Shown: piece after piece, positions 34,000-39,941 of the stretch
Layout: each line of letters begins with the position of its first letter
How positions within the stretch are numbered: position 1 is the stretch's first letter
The notes under the pieces: generated by a model
Told to the model about the DNA's origin: nothing
What the model saw: only the letters and a program-made list of their open reading frames with translations
Databases searched by the model: none
Origin: a virus
DNA: 39,941 nt
Reading direction: 5' to 3' (one strand)
Virus record (IMG/VR): IMGVR_UViG_3300045825_000197
Location: 1-39,941 of that record
Translations under genes and position numbers: made by a program

Positions 34000-34074
34000 A
34001 TGCCCCTGGGTGGGGTGTGCCCGCAGCCGGAACCTGCAGCACGCCCCCAGGGGCTTTGTCATGTCCGGATGTAA
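34000..34074 (+). CDS. Possible leaderless 24-residue leader peptide
   Basis: The predicted transcription start, seven bases after TATAAT, is the A of an ATG. The frame from this ATG runs 24 codons to a TAA at 34072 and covers the whole 5' hairpin. Leaderless genes beginning at +1 are common in actinobacteria. The peptide is rich in Pro, Gly and Cys. Expression is not shown; it may be chance. Confidence 0.3.
   Translation: MPLGGVCPQPEPAARPQGLCHVRM
34002..34054 (+). promoter_or_regulatory. Strong 5' hairpin (possible attenuator or mRNA-stabilising leader)
   Basis: GCCCCTGGG (34002-34010) pairs perfectly with CCCAGGGGC (34046-34054). After a three-base bulge, seven more pairs (34014-34020 with 34039-34045) extend the stem, and a small hairpin can form in the loop. 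It starts within two bases of the expected transcript 5' end. TTTGT follows, a weak T-run, so termination is possible but not certain. Confidence 0.65.
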
Positions 34075-34095
34075 ACCACCATAAGGAGAATTGCC

Positions 34096-34794
34096 GTGGT
34101 AACAGCAACGAAGAAGACAGCAAGCAAGCCAAGCAAGCCAGCCAAGCCGCCTGAGTCGACCTTGGTTAACCCGACACCCGCACAGGTGATCAACCTGACC
34201 AGGGTCAGCGCCGAGACCATCCTGGTCCCGGTTACCGGGCACACCCCGCTGATTGTCAACAAGTTCACCGAGAAGGCCAAGCGGATGATCTTGGATGCGC
34301 AGCAGGGAATCAAGAAGCCGCGGGAGCTGCGTGACCCCGAGGCCGAGTACGACGCGGCGTTCTACCGCACTGACACCGGTTACGGGTTCCCGGCCACAGC
34401 GTTCAAGCTCGCCACCATCGGAGGTGCTCGCTACTACGGCGGACAGATCAAGATGACCGAGCTGCGGCAGTTCATGTTCTTCCATGGAGTCTTCATCGCC
34501 AGCGAGCTGATGGAGCTGACTGAGATCGAGTCCGAGGAGGAGCCGACCATGCGCGAGGACATGGTCGGGCTGCCGATGAACAAGACCGACCTTCGCTACC
34601 GGCCGCAGTTCTGGCCGTGGTCGGCCACCCTGAAGGTCACCTATGTCAAGAGCTCCATCACCAAGGACTCGGTTGTCTCACTGATCGAGGCCGGCGGGAT
34701 GGGCGTTGGCGTGGGTGAGTGGCGTCCGGAGAAGAAGGGCAACTTCGGTACCTATGGCGTCGACATGGACAAGGAGATCGTGATTCTGTCATGA
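34096..34794 (+). CDS. Conserved phage protein, unknown function (first of a pair)
   Basis: 232 residues, GTG start with AAGGAG seven bases upstream. The N-terminus is a Lys/Ala/Pro tail (KKTASKPSKPAKPPES). The body is globular: VTGHTPLIVNKFTEKAKRMILDAQQG, then FYRTDTGYGFPATAFKLATIGGARYYG, and ends GVGVGEWRPEKKGNFGTYGV. The last motif, a Gly-rich loop followed by an Arg-Pro and Gly-Phe, is shared by a family found in many phages and prophages, usually next to the partner encoded here. No function is established as far as I know; the Gly-rich end vaguely recalls RAMP-type RNA-binding folds, which is only an impression. Early promoter and position suggest a DNA or RNA function. Confidence 0.75.
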   Translation: MVTATKKTASKPSKPAKPPESTLVNPTPAQVINLTRVSAETILVPVTGHTPLIVNKFTEKAKRMILDAQQGIKKPRELRDPEAEYDAAFYRTDTGYGFPATAFKLATIGGARYYGGQIKMTELRQFMFFHGVFIASELMELTEIESEEEPTMREDMVGLPMNKTDLRYRPQFWPWSATLKVTYVKSSITKDSVVSLIEAGGMGVGVGEWRPEKKGNFGTYGVDMDKEIVILS

Positions 34795-35225
34795 GCAAGC
34801 CGCTGCGAGACGTGCTCGCACAGATCTACGCAAAGCACGGGTTCCTGTCCAAAGAGGTAGTCCTTGCAGAGTCCACACCGAGGAACGCGGACTTGCATGA
34901 CCGGTTCGAGTGGGACGACAAGGCTGGTGCTCATGCCAACCGGCTGCACCAGGCTGGCCGGATGATCAGGAGTGTCAAGGTCGTCTACAAGGAGCCCACC
35001 GGCAAGAACGAGCCGGGAACTGTGAGGGCTTGGACCTCCTACACCGCACCGGAGTCCAAGCCGGTGTACATGCCTACCGAGACGGCAATGGCCGACCCGT
35101 TCATCAAGGAGTTCACCCTTCGCAACATGAGGCGTGAGTTCCTGGCTCTCAAGCGCAAGTACGGCCACATGGAGGAGTTCGCATCCATGCTGGCAGGCGG
35201 CCAGGACGAGCAAGAGGCCGTCTAG
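34791..35225 (+). CDS. Conserved phage protein, unknown function (partner of the preceding gene)
   Basis: 144 residues from the ATG at 34791 (ATGA overlap). It begins LRDVLAQIYAKHGFLSKEVVLAEST, then LHDRFEWDDKAGAHANRLHQAGRMIRSVKVVY, then VRAWTSY and a C-terminal helix LRNMRREFLALKRKYGHMEEFASML. This is a widespread phage family that travels with the preceding gene, so the two probably act together. Function is not established as far as I know. The family's acidic 'RFEWDD' helix and the basic helix after it suggest a small helical adaptor. Confidence 0.75.
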   Translation: MSKPLRDVLAQIYAKHGFLSKEVVLAESTPRNADLHDRFEWDDKAGAHANRLHQAGRMIRSVKVVYKEPTGKNEPGTVRAWTSYTAPESKPVYMPTETAMADPFIKEFTLRNMRREFLALKRKYGHMEEFASMLAGGQDEQEAV

Positions 35226-36063
35226 CATCACCGACACGGCATGGTATGTCAGGGTGTCGCGTGCCAGGGCAGGGTAGAGCATGGCTTGGCAGGCCAGGTA
35301 CGGCGAAGCGGAGCTTGGCACGGCGAGGCTGGGTATGGCATGTCAAGGCAGGCAGGGCACGGCTATGCATGTCCAGTCCCGGTTTGGCGTGGCAAGGCAA
35401 GTCTCGGCACGGCAGGCACGGCGAATATGGCGGAGCTAGGCGCGTCAGGGCGTGTCAAGGCAGGCGAGGCGTGGTTGGTCCCGTCGAGGCTTGGCGTGGC
35501 CTGGCAGGCGTGGCAGGGCATTTCAGAGCAGGGCTAGGCAGGGCATGGTAGGTCGTGGCAGGCGAAGCGTGGTCTGGCATGCCGAATCCGGGTACGTCCG
35601 AGTGCGGCAAGGCGCGGCAGGCAAGGCACGTTCCGGTTAGGCAGGCATGGTCTGGCAACGCGTGACGTGGCGCAGTACAGTGCGTCCCGGTCCGGTCTGG
35701 TACGTCCAGGTAAGGCAGGCATGGTTGGGCTTGGCACGTCTGGGCTTGCTGCGGTGTAGCAGGGTCCGGTGTGGCAAGGCAGGCTCGTTCAGGCTTGTCC
35801 GGGTACGTCGTGGTTTGGCTCGTCAAGGCAGGCAAGGCTTGGCAGGTGTGGCTCTGCTTGTCAGGGCGAGGCTTGGCATGGTGTGTTGCAGCAAGGCAGG
35901 CACGTTCAGGCCCGGTGAGGCTTTGCGAGGCCAGGCATGGCAAGTTGCGGCAGGTGAGGCTGGGTTCGTCAAGGCAAGTCATGGCATGGCTAGGCGTAGC
36001 AGGCAGCGTTGGGCAGGGCGCGGCGTGGCTTGCCACGGCTCGTCAAGGTGGTGCGGCGGGTCA
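35226..36063 (+). repeat. 838-bp non-coding region of degenerate 5-base G-rich repeats
   Basis: This is the only gap above 300 bases. It is built almost entirely of a degenerate five-base unit, mostly GGCAN or GGTNN, in runs such as GGCAAGGCAGGCTCG and TGGCAAGGCAGGC, with occasional phase slips. The top strand is rich in G and poor in C runs. Because five and three are coprime, all reading frames tend to stay open on both strands, so the long ORFs here (for example 35455-36036 minus) are by-products with a five-residue period. The region starts directly at the stop of the 144-residue gene and ends at a terminator-like hairpin. GGTATGTCA occurs near both ends (35243 and 36064). Possible roles: replication origin, G-quadruplex or R-loop element, long leader RNA, or protein-binding array. 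Confidence 0.85.
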
Positions 36064-36090
36064 GGTATGTCACTGGCCCGCCGTACTTTT
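36055..36090 (+). terminator. Terminator-like hairpin after the repeat region
   Basis: GGCGGGTCA (36055-36063) pairs with TGGCCCGCC (36074-36082), nine pairs with one G-U, ten-base loop. GTACTTTT follows. It may stop transcripts crossing the repeat, or insulate the next operon. Confidence 0.5.
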
Positions 36091-36110
36091 ACCCTATGAG
36101 AGGAGGAGAC

Positions 36111-36302
36111 ATGAAAGAGGACCAGTTCACCAACACGCCAGAGGATGCAGCCAAGTACGAGGCAGTGCGCTACCAGGCCGTCTACGACTGCTGGGAGCCG
36201 ACGCTGGCCGACTTGTACGAGGTGCCTGACGACGACGTGCCTGACGAGCCGCACCAGCTGCTGCAGCCGTACGAGGTGATCGACAATGAGAGCCCCGCGT
36301 AA
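36111..36302 (+). CDS. Small acidic protein, unknown
   Basis: 63 residues. The ATG at 36111 is preceded by AGGAGG. Highly acidic (EDQFTNTPEDAAKYEAVRYQAVYDCWEPTLADLYEVPDDDVPDEPHQ), one Cys, no known motif. It overlaps the HTH gene by 17 bases, so is coupled to it. Acidic small early proteins may mimic DNA or bind host proteins, but nothing here shows it. Confidence 0.6.
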   Translation: MKEDQFTNTPEDAAKYEAVRYQAVYDCWEPTLADLYEVPDDDVPDEPHQLLQPYEVIDNESPA

Positions 36303-37116
36303 GCACGGCACACTGGCAATGCGGACTCGCGGCGAGTGCAAGACCGACCCGTGCGATGCGTGCCTGAAGGCAGGACGACGTGCAGGCAAGCGTCAGCGAA
36401 CCCTGCATCTGATGGGCCGCAAGCCGTACGTGCCCACCGACAAGGCCTGCCAGCATGTGCGAAGTCTGCTGGACGCCGGCATGAGCATCCGCGAGATCGA
36501 GGCGTCGTCTGGGGTGAACCGCACATCCATCCGGGTCATGCTTGGTGAGTTCCCGGGCCGCCCTGCATCCAAGGGGATACGTCCGAAGACCGAGGCTGAC
36601 CTGCTGGCCGTAAAGGTGAACCTGGGATCCCTGCCAGGTGGCACGGCAACCGTAGACGCCATCGGCACCCGCCGGCGCCTGCAGGCGCTTGCTGCGATCG
36701 GCTACACCAATGCCTACCTTGCCGGCCGGCTTGGAGCCGGGCCTACCTCGCCGCTTCAGATTGCACGCAGGTCACGAGTTCGGGCAGGCACGGCAAGGGA
36801 CGTGGCAGCCCTGTACGCCGAGCTGGAGAACACCCACGGCCCTAGCACCCGGGGAGCGATGAACGCTCGTGCCAGGGGCTGGCTGACCCCGGCATGGTGG
36901 GACGCAGACACCATCGACAACCCGAACATCATCCCGGCCGGGATCTACCAGTACCGGGCAGGCGGGAAGCTGTCTGACGCCGCCGACGCCCCGCGTGAGG
37001 CCAGGGTCCACCTGCTCATGGAGTCAGGCATGTCCCGGGCAGCGGTGGCCGAGGTGCTCGGTGTTCCCATCCGATACGTGTCAAGAGACATCCTCAACAG
37101 CAGGGAGAGCACATGA
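36286..37116 (+). CDS. Multi-HTH DNA-binding protein (actinophage type)
   Basis: 276 residues. An N-terminal Cys cluster (GECKTDPCDAC, C18/C23/C26) is followed by three helix-turn-helix segments: LDAGMSIREIEASSGVNRTSIRVMLG (about 61-87), RLQALAAIGYTNAYLAGRLG (about 130-150) and MESGMSRAAVAEVLGVPIRYVSRDI (about 246-270). The central WWDADTIDNPN stretch is typical of this actinophage group, commonly annotated as HTH DNA-binding proteins. It probably regulates phage or host promoters. Its target is not evident; the divergent promoter at 33964 is a candidate. It overlaps both neighbours. Confidence 0.8.
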   Translation: MRAPRKHGTLAMRTRGECKTDPCDACLKAGRRAGKRQRTLHLMGRKPYVPTDKACQHVRSLLDAGMSIREIEASSGVNRTSIRVMLGEFPGRPASKGIRPKTEADLLAVKVNLGSLPGGTATVDAIGTRRRLQALAAIGYTNAYLAGRLGAGPTSPLQIARRSRVRAGTARDVAALYAELENTHGPSTRGAMNARARGWLTPAWWDADTIDNPNIIPAGIYQYRAGGKLSDAADAPREARVHLLMESGMSRAAVAEVLGVPIRYVSRDILNSREST

Positions 37117-37472
37117 AAATCGAGATCAAGCACGAGGGACCTTCAATCGAGACGGTGGTGCTAGTCGACGGTGAGAACATCGCCGGCTCGCTGACTGGGC
37201 TGTCTGTCTCTATAGGAGCGAGCCAGGCGGCAACCGTGAACCTGGAACTGTTCATAGGAGATATCAGCATCCTGCTGACCGATCCGAAGGTTGTAGTCGA
37301 CGAGAGCACGATCAACACCCTGAAGCTGCTGGGCTGGACACCACCTGTCCAGGACAAGACAAAATCTGTCCAGGACAGCTACACCTGCCCGTTCTGCAAC
37401 ATGACCAGCAACAATCCGCACGATGTAGAAGCGTCTTACTGCGGCAACTGTTACCGGTACGGGATCGACTGA
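37113..37472 (+). CDS. Conserved small phage protein with C-terminal zinc ribbon
   Basis: 119 residues, ATGA overlap. The first 80 residues are beta-rich (MKIEIKHEGPSIETVVLVDGENIAGSLTGLSVSIGASQAATVNLELFI...INTLKLLGWTPP), a pattern common in actinophage early regions with no known role. The end carries CPFC and CGNC, a zinc ribbon, not usual for the shorter relatives I recall. A DNA-, RNA- or protein-binding role is possible. Confidence 0.7.
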   Translation: MKIEIKHEGPSIETVVLVDGENIAGSLTGLSVSIGASQAATVNLELFIGDISILLTDPKVVVDESTINTLKLLGWTPPVQDKTKSVQDSYTCPFCNMTSNNPHDVEASYCGNCYRYGID

Positions 37473-37651
37473 TGACCTACTTCCTCGGCGACCCACGCGA
37501 GCCCGACTGCATCCACAGCCTCAACTACAGCACTCGGCAGCCAGCCAGCGCGTGTCGCATCTGCAAGGACGGCCCAGACATACTCGCATGGAAAAAGTAC
37601 TGGGACGAACACCAAGACCTCATCCCCGACCGATACAAGGAGACCCCATGA
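37472..37651 (+). CDS. 59-residue Cys/His protein
   Basis: The frame from the ATG at 37472, in a TGATG overlap with the stop before it, codes for 59 residues to a TGA that overlaps the next ATG (ATGA). It contains C13-I-H15 and C28-R-I-C31, a likely zinc site (DCIH...CRIC), then WKKYWDEHQDLIPDRYKE. Coupling at both ends makes it a real gene. No function recognised. Confidence 0.7.
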   Translation: MTYFLGDPREPDCIHSLNYSTRQPASACRICKDGPDILAWKKYWDEHQDLIPDRYKETP

Positions 37652-38238
37652 GCGAGCAAGAGGAGAATAACCAGGTTGACCTGCGCGACTACCGTGACGC
37701 GCTGAACAGGATCCTTTCCGATGCCGGCTTGTGGACATCAGGCCTTGACGGGGTGCGTTCGCTGCTTTCCCAGCGTGACGCGAGCATGAGAGCCCTTGAC
37801 GACGCGCGGGCTCGCATCACCCGTCTGGAGCGGACTAGCAGCATCGCTATCTACGACAAGTCGATCCGTGAGCTGAAAGACCGTGCCAGTGACCTGAGCG
37901 ACCAGCTGAACACCGAGCGCAACAAGAACATCGAGCTGCGTGCTTCTCGTGACAGGTTCCAGAAGAACCATGCAGAGATGCACCGGGTCAACACCGACCT
38001 GGTCGACGAGAACCGGAAGCTGGTCAGACAGCTCTCCCAGTCAAGTGAGTACAACGGTGAGCTGCGGGCCCATGTCCAGCGGGCAGAGGAAGGACTGAGC
38101 CTGGTGGTGAAAGAAGGGCCAGACGGAGACCCCAACGCACGCAGCATCCACAGCTACCTGCGCTCCATCATGGCCGAGTCCAAGCTCACCACATCGCTGC
38201 TTTCCCGAATCGCAACAGATCTGGAGACCAAGACATGA
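37648..38238 (+). CDS. Coiled-coil protein
   Basis: 196 residues from the ATG at 37648 (ATGA overlap). After an N-terminal acidic segment (SEQEENNQVDLRDYRDALNRILSD), residues about 55-150 are a long heptad-like coiled coil with many Lys, Arg, Glu and Leu (RARITRLERTSSIAIYDKS, LKDRASDLSDQLNTERNKN, VDENRKLVRQLSQSSEY). The C-terminus is again helical. Likely an oligomeric protein; partner unknown. Coiled coils of this kind occur in many early regions and have no shared function. Confidence 0.72.
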   Translation: MSEQEENNQVDLRDYRDALNRILSDAGLWTSGLDGVRSLLSQRDASMRALDDARARITRLERTSSIAIYDKSIRELKDRASDLSDQLNTERNKNIELRASRDRFQKNHAEMHRVNTDLVDENRKLVRQLSQSSEYNGELRAHVQRAEEGLSLVVKEGPDGDPNARSIHSYLRSIMAESKLTTSLLSRIATDLETKT

Positions 38239-38426
38239 GCGTCGAGAAACGCATCGAGGTCTGCGACATGCTGACCAAGAACATGGAGAAGGCGATGATC
38301 AAGATGACCTCTGGGCCCGGGGCGATCACCGTCGACCAGGTAGCCGACGCGATGGTTGCCGTTGCAGCCGGGGTTAGCGGGCTGGCAATGACCCTGAAGA
38401 ACCAATATGAGCAGGAGCAGTCATGA
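38235..38426 (+). CDS. Small helical protein, unknown
   Basis: 63 residues, ATGA overlaps at both ends. Two helices: VEKRIEVCDMLTKNMEKAMIKMTSGP and a hydrophobic one, VDQVADAMVAVAAGVSGLAMTLKNQYEQEQ. One Cys. No motif recognised; the Ala/Gly-rich second helix could be membrane-associated or dimerising. Confidence 0.62.
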   Translation: MSVEKRIEVCDMLTKNMEKAMIKMTSGPGAITVDQVADAMVAVAAGVSGLAMTLKNQYEQEQS

Positions 38427-38593
38427 CACCGAAGGAGCACATGGACGAGGCCGACCGGCTGCTGAAGCGGGCTGAGGAGTTCGTGGTCACCAACGCGATG
38501 GCCTCCAGGGAGCTGGCTGACCTGGCCATGAAGCACGTCGAGATGGCACGGGTCAACAGCACCTGGGCAGAGGAAAAGAGGAACGTGCCATGA
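38423..38593 (+). CDS. Small protein, paralogue of the next gene
   Basis: 56 residues, ATGA overlap with both neighbours. It starts MTPKEHMDEADRLLKRAEEF and later has ADLAMKHVEMARVNS. The next gene starts MTPLEHWYTAERLLAECEHL and has AWAHIEMARVGA, so the two are tandem paralogues (MTPxEH, RLL, HxEMARV). Family members with the MTPxEH start are common in actinophages, with no function known to me. Confidence 0.72.
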   Translation: MTPKEHMDEADRLLKRAEEFVVTNAMASRELADLAMKHVEMARVNSTWAEEKRNVP

Positions 38594-38823
38594 CTCCGCT
38601 AGAGCACTGGTATACCGCTGAGCGGCTGCTGGCCGAGTGCGAGCATCTAGCGCTGTCCTGGCCAACACAGTCAGAGGCGCTTAACTCCACGGCCTGGGCT
38701 CACATCGAGATGGCCCGGGTCGGAGCCAAGCTCGGCTACGAGATCGGCCTGAAGGACCCGACAATCCCGCTTCTTCCAACCGGCGTCACGGTAAGAGATG
38801 ACCCGCCAGACAGGGACTTGTGA
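38590..38823 (+). CDS. Small protein, paralogue of the preceding gene
   Basis: 77 residues, ATGA overlap upstream, with MTPLEHWYTAERLLAECEHLALSW, an AHIEMARVGAKLGYEIG helix and a polar Pro-rich tail (PTIPLLPTGVTVRDDPPDRDL). It is longer than its paralogue by this tail. Helical; the family is unknown. Duplication followed by divergence is evident. Confidence 0.75.
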   Translation: MTPLEHWYTAERLLAECEHLALSWPTQSEALNSTAWAHIEMARVGAKLGYEIGLKDPTIPLLPTGVTVRDDPPDRDL

Positions 38824-39035
38824 TGAACGACCTGGCGTCACTGGTCTGCCTGCTCATCGTAGGCATCCTGATCTACGGCTACCTCAAGGTAGTCAGGCGC
38901 CAGCACCGCCGGTACAAGATTGAGAGGTCCCTGCGCAAGGGAGTGGCCGACATGCCCAACTACGAGCTGAGCGACATCGAGTGGGAGGACGACTACAACG
39001 TCACTGTCAGCGTCAAGCGAATCGAGGACACATGA
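38823..39035 (+). CDS. Small single-pass membrane protein
   Basis: 70 residues from the ATG at 38823 (a GTG at 38820 is also possible; ATG gives a TGATG overlap). A hydrophobic segment, LASLVCLLIVGILIYGYLKVV, is followed by RRQHRRYKIERSLRK, so an N-out, C-in membrane anchor is likely. The soluble tail is acidic. No function recognised; such small membrane proteins in phage early regions sometimes affect superinfection or lysis. Confidence 0.68.
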   Translation: MNDLASLVCLLIVGILIYGYLKVVRRQHRRYKIERSLRKGVADMPNYELSDIEWEDDYNVTVSVKRIEDT

Positions 39036-39442
39036 GCCTGTACTACAACCGCGCCGGCGAGCCGATCGGGCTAGAGGAGTGGGCCAAGGAAATGGATACC
39101 AGCGAAGGAGGTATAGGTGGCCGCAGGGTTGCCGAGGACACGATAGAGATAGACGGCTTCAAGGTCTGGGTGTCAACTGTCTGGCTTGGCACCGACATGA
39201 GCTTCGGGAGCGGCCCGCCGATCCTGTTCGAGACCGTGGCCTTCGACCAGGACGACTGGGACTTCCGCAACGCGTGGCGCAAGGAGCACGGCTGGAACAA
39301 CACTCCTCCAAAGCGGGATGTCTGGCCGCACGACCAGGAGGAGGAGCGCTGGCACACCGAGAAGGAGGCGCTGGCCGGGCACAGAAAAATTGTGGAGGCC
39401 ATCCTGGACCACACCTACCACACCGACCAGGAGGACTCATGA
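39032..39442 (+). CDS. Conserved actinophage-type protein, unknown
   Basis: 136 residues from the ATG at 39032 (ATGA overlap). It reads SLYYNRAGEPIGLEEWAKEMDTSEGGIGGRRVAEDTI, a beta segment FKVWVSTVWLGTDMSFGSGPPILFETVAF, then an acidic DDWDF and helices ending EEERWHTEKEALAGHRKIVEAILDH. The 'LYYNRxGEPIxLEEWA' start is common in actinophage early proteins with no established function. No catalytic motif identified. Confidence 0.7.
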   Translation: MSLYYNRAGEPIGLEEWAKEMDTSEGGIGGRRVAEDTIEIDGFKVWVSTVWLGTDMSFGSGPPILFETVAFDQDDWDFRNAWRKEHGWNNTPPKRDVWPHDQEEERWHTEKEALAGHRKIVEAILDHTYHTDQEDS

Positions 39443-39687
39443 GCAGCAACGACATCGTCAACTACATGCAGGACCTAGGCCTGATCATCCTGTCCATCGT
39501 CTGCGTCCTGCAGACCAGCCAGGTATCAAGGCTGAACAAGAAGGTGCTGGACCTGGAGTACCCGCAGTACAAGGGCTGGACCCACGCCGACTTCGAGGCG
39601 CACAACAAGGTAGTGGAGGATCAGATCAAGAAGATGCGGTCAGAGGCTACCTGGCTGACCGGGACAAGGCCAGACGATGAGCCTTAG
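39439..39687 (+). CDS. Small membrane-anchored helical protein
   Basis: 82 residues, ATGA overlap. A hydrophobic helix near the N-terminus (LGLIILSIVCVLQTSQVS) leads into a charged helical part (LNKKVLDLEYPQYKGWTHADFEAHNKVVEDQIKKMRSE). Probably membrane-anchored with a short cytoplasmic coil. Function unknown. Confidence 0.68.
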   Translation: MSSNDIVNYMQDLGLIILSIVCVLQTSQVSRLNKKVLDLEYPQYKGWTHADFEAHNKVVEDQIKKMRSEATWLTGTRPDDEP

Positions 39688-39941
39688 CCGCAAGTGCGAG
39701 AGCTGCGGGCACAGGTTCAAGTCGACCTGGACCGACGAAGAGGCGGAGGCGGAGTTCACCAAGAACTTCGGCTACCCGAGCCGTGAGGCCACCGACACCT
39801 CTGTGGTCTGCGACAGGTGCTACGACCACCTGCTGACCGGCAACGCTCTGATCCAGTCTCGAGACGCAATCAAGGAGGCGCTGAAGATGATCAATGGGTA
39901 TGAGATGCGCAACCTGGAACAGGTGCTGAACAGAGGACTGG
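39677..39941 (+). CDS. Zinc-ribbon protein (3' end outside window)
   Basis: The ATG at 39677 overlaps the preceding gene by 11 bases and the frame is open to the window end (88 codons). It starts SLSRKCESCGHRFKSTWTDEE, with CESC followed later by CDRC, a zinc-ribbon pair, then a helical part (IQSRDAIKEALKMINGYEMRNLEQVLN). Function unknown; the C-terminus is cut off. Confidence 0.68.
   Translation, partial: MSLSRKCESCGHRFKSTWTDEEAEAEFTKNFGYPSREATDTSVVCDRCYDHLLTGNALIQSRDAIKEALKMINGYEMRNLEQVLNRGL

Noticed and set aside
33922-34000. A leftward late promoter in the divergent gap
   Set aside because: Only weak -10-like words (TAATTA, GATACC) without a matching -35 were found, so none is annotated.
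33923-34132. A longer N-terminus for the small Cys-rich protein (134 residues)
   Set aside because: The extension runs across the strong divergent promoter and hairpin and reads as low-quality protein; the ATG at 33922 is more plausible.
35455-36036. A 193-residue minus-strand frame (Pro/Ala/Cys/His-rich) and several plus-strand frames in the same region
   Set aside because: All come from the five-base repeat, which keeps frames open on both strands; they show a five-residue period and no ribosome sites.
1-39941. tRNA or integrase genes
   Set aside because: No cloverleaf-like sequence and no integrase motif was noticed by eye; a tRNA scan could not be run.

Overview
The window is a piece of a large tailed bacteriophage (or prophage) genome whose host is very probably a high-GC actinobacterium. 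Reasons: GC-rich DNA with almost gap-free ATGA/TGATG/GTGA-coupled genes, frequent GTG starts, an actinophage-type lambda G/GT-like tail-chaperone frameshift, a multi-HTH protein of an actinophage type, and many tiny zinc-ribbon proteins. No bacterial housekeeping gene, rRNA or tRNA was seen. The siphovirus-type tail genes (tape measure, major tail protein, G/GT chaperones) indicate a long-tailed phage.

Layout. Two divergent blocks meet near 33.9-34.1 kb. Leftward (minus strand, 33922 to 1) is the late or virion operon. In order of transcription it holds a small Cys-rich protein, an HNH nuclease, the large terminase, four tail-fibre-like genes, a small protein, the portal, and a 15-kb block (25731-10788) of large, mostly unrecognised Gly/Ala- and Lys-rich proteins. 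That block includes an XkdF-like protease and a protein with an HExxH motif, and is interrupted by an inserted endonuclease VII-type HNH gene. Then follow scaffold, decoration protein, major capsid protein, head-tail connectors, tail terminator, two nearly identical tandem major tail proteins, the frameshifted tail assembly chaperones, and the tape measure, which runs off the left edge.

Rightward (plus strand, 33964 to the right edge) is an early-type block. It starts with a consensus sigma70-like promoter and a 5' hairpin with a possible leaderless leader peptide. A two-gene pair of conserved phage proteins follows, then an 838-bp non-coding region built from a degenerate five-base G-rich repeat, a terminator-like hairpin, and a dense run of twelve small coupled genes (HTH protein, coiled coil, zinc ribbons, membrane-anchored peptides), the last cut by the window end.

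How it fits together: terminase packages DNA through the portal into a capsid assembled by scaffold and matured by the XkdF-like protease. The connectors and tail terminator join it to a tail whose length is set by the tape measure and whose tube may be built from two paralogous tail-tube proteins. The unusual block between portal and scaffold is the best candidate for something undescribed. It encodes seven proteins, six of them with a protease domain or repeated glycine-zipper-like hydrophobic segments (or both), which may be packaged virion or DNA-ejection proteins that act on the host envelope. That role is inference.
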